A stretch of 64,000 bases of DNA from Tachypleus tridentatus. Its lineage: Eukaryota; Arthropoda; Merostomata; Xiphosura; Limulidae. The stretch lies in contig NC_134825.1 in the NCBI RefSeq assembly GCF_004210375.1, positions 8,804,001 to 8,868,000 on the forward strand. Reading direction: 5' to 3'. The translations under genes were made by a program, and so were the position numbers. The notes below the pieces were generated by a model. The model made no database searches and was not told the DNA's origin. It worked only from the letters and a program-made list of their open reading frames with translations. Below, piece by piece: positions 63,506-64,000 of this stretch; position 1 is the stretch's first letter; the number at the start of each line of letters is the position of its first letter.

Positions 63506-63639
63506 CTTCACTTCCTATGTTTTTGTTAAATAAGTCAGGACCTCCAGAAAGCAAAAACCTCAAATGTGTAGCAGCTACTAGTTTGGATAATGAAAGTTAT
63601 TCCAACTGAAGTTATGTGTATCAAAACAGCAACAAAAAT

Positions 63640-63955
63640 ATAGTGTCACTAGTTCATCAGTAACATCACCTATATCCAAATGACTTGTAACAATTTGATG
63701 TCACTAGTTCATCAGTAACATCACCCCAGACAAATGTAACAATGTCACTAGTTCATCAGTAACATCACCTCAGCTATATCCAAATGACATGTAACAATTT
63801 GATGTCACTAGTTCATCAATAACATCACCTCAGCTATATCCAAATGACATGTAACAATTTGATGTCACTAGTTCATCAGTAACATCACCCCAGCTATATC
63901 CAAATGACATGTAACAATTTGATGTCACTAGTTCATCAGTAACATCACCCCAGGA
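63640..63955. repeat. ~60-bp tandem repeat, about five copies
   Basis: The unit is gtcactagttcatcagtaac atcaccccagctatatccaa atgacatgtaacaatttgat. Two of the copies are shortened. Confidence 0.9.
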
Positions 63956-64000
63956 CATGTTTTGAAGTTAGTTTACATTTGGATAATTTTAGGAGGTGGT

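Overview
This is a window of an animal nuclear genome, AT-rich and dominated by repeats. Evidence for a eukaryote is a spliced gene with GT-AG introns, tRNA-derived SINEs, Ty3/gypsy and Penelope-like retroelement relics, and kilobase-scale tandem arrays. The main SINE family (a tRNA-Thr(CGT)-like head followed by a long conserved body) matches what I remember from horseshoe crab (Xiphosura: Limulus, Tachypleus) genomes. That makes a chelicerate, probably a horseshoe crab, the best guess. The assignment rests on memory of repeats, not on a search.

Two genes can be supported. A complete ubiquitin-conjugating enzyme of the UBE2E class lies on the minus strand from 29203 to 3646. Its five coding exons join in phase into 198 codons plus a stop, and they flank a 19.8-kb second intron. 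Part of a second minus-strand gene, with a Myb/SANT-like (trihelix-type) DNA-binding domain, ends at 59318. Two exons are visible (62074-62130 and 59318-59988), and its 5' part lies further right or outside the window.

Layout. 1-3645: UBE2E 3' UTR and unassigned DNA. 3646-29203: UBE2E, whose introns hold a hAT-type MITE (4870-4995), a palindromic Penelope-derived element (6930-7247), an 84-bp satellite (10830-13522), several SINEs, a truncated Penelope-like element with a GIY-YIG domain (18078-19272), a 43-bp Penelope remnant (24275-24317) and a split 72-bp array beside exon 2. 29204-30990: UBE2E upstream region and SINE fragments. 30990-33313: 52-bp array. 35560-37200: Ty3/gypsy relic split by a SINE. 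40370-41275: 75-bp array. 41890-42330 and 49800-50060: two minus-strand gypsy reverse transcriptase relics. 44740-46215: 86-90-bp array. 50992-53138: inverted repeat with ~800-bp arms. 55935-58770: 46/43-bp array. 59318-62130: SANT-like gene. 63080-63960: two short arrays.

The most unusual material is the Penelope-like family. Its termini carry hammerhead-ribozyme-like motifs in inverted orientation. Copies form a graded internal-deletion series (about 1.2 kb, 320 bp, 89 bp and 43 bp), three of them flanked by 11-16-bp target-site duplications. Other points of interest are the long inverted repeat, higher-order duplications inside two satellites, and long fortuitous reading frames created by repeat units whose length is a multiple of three. 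No operons, CRISPR arrays, rRNA genes or free-standing tRNA genes were seen.
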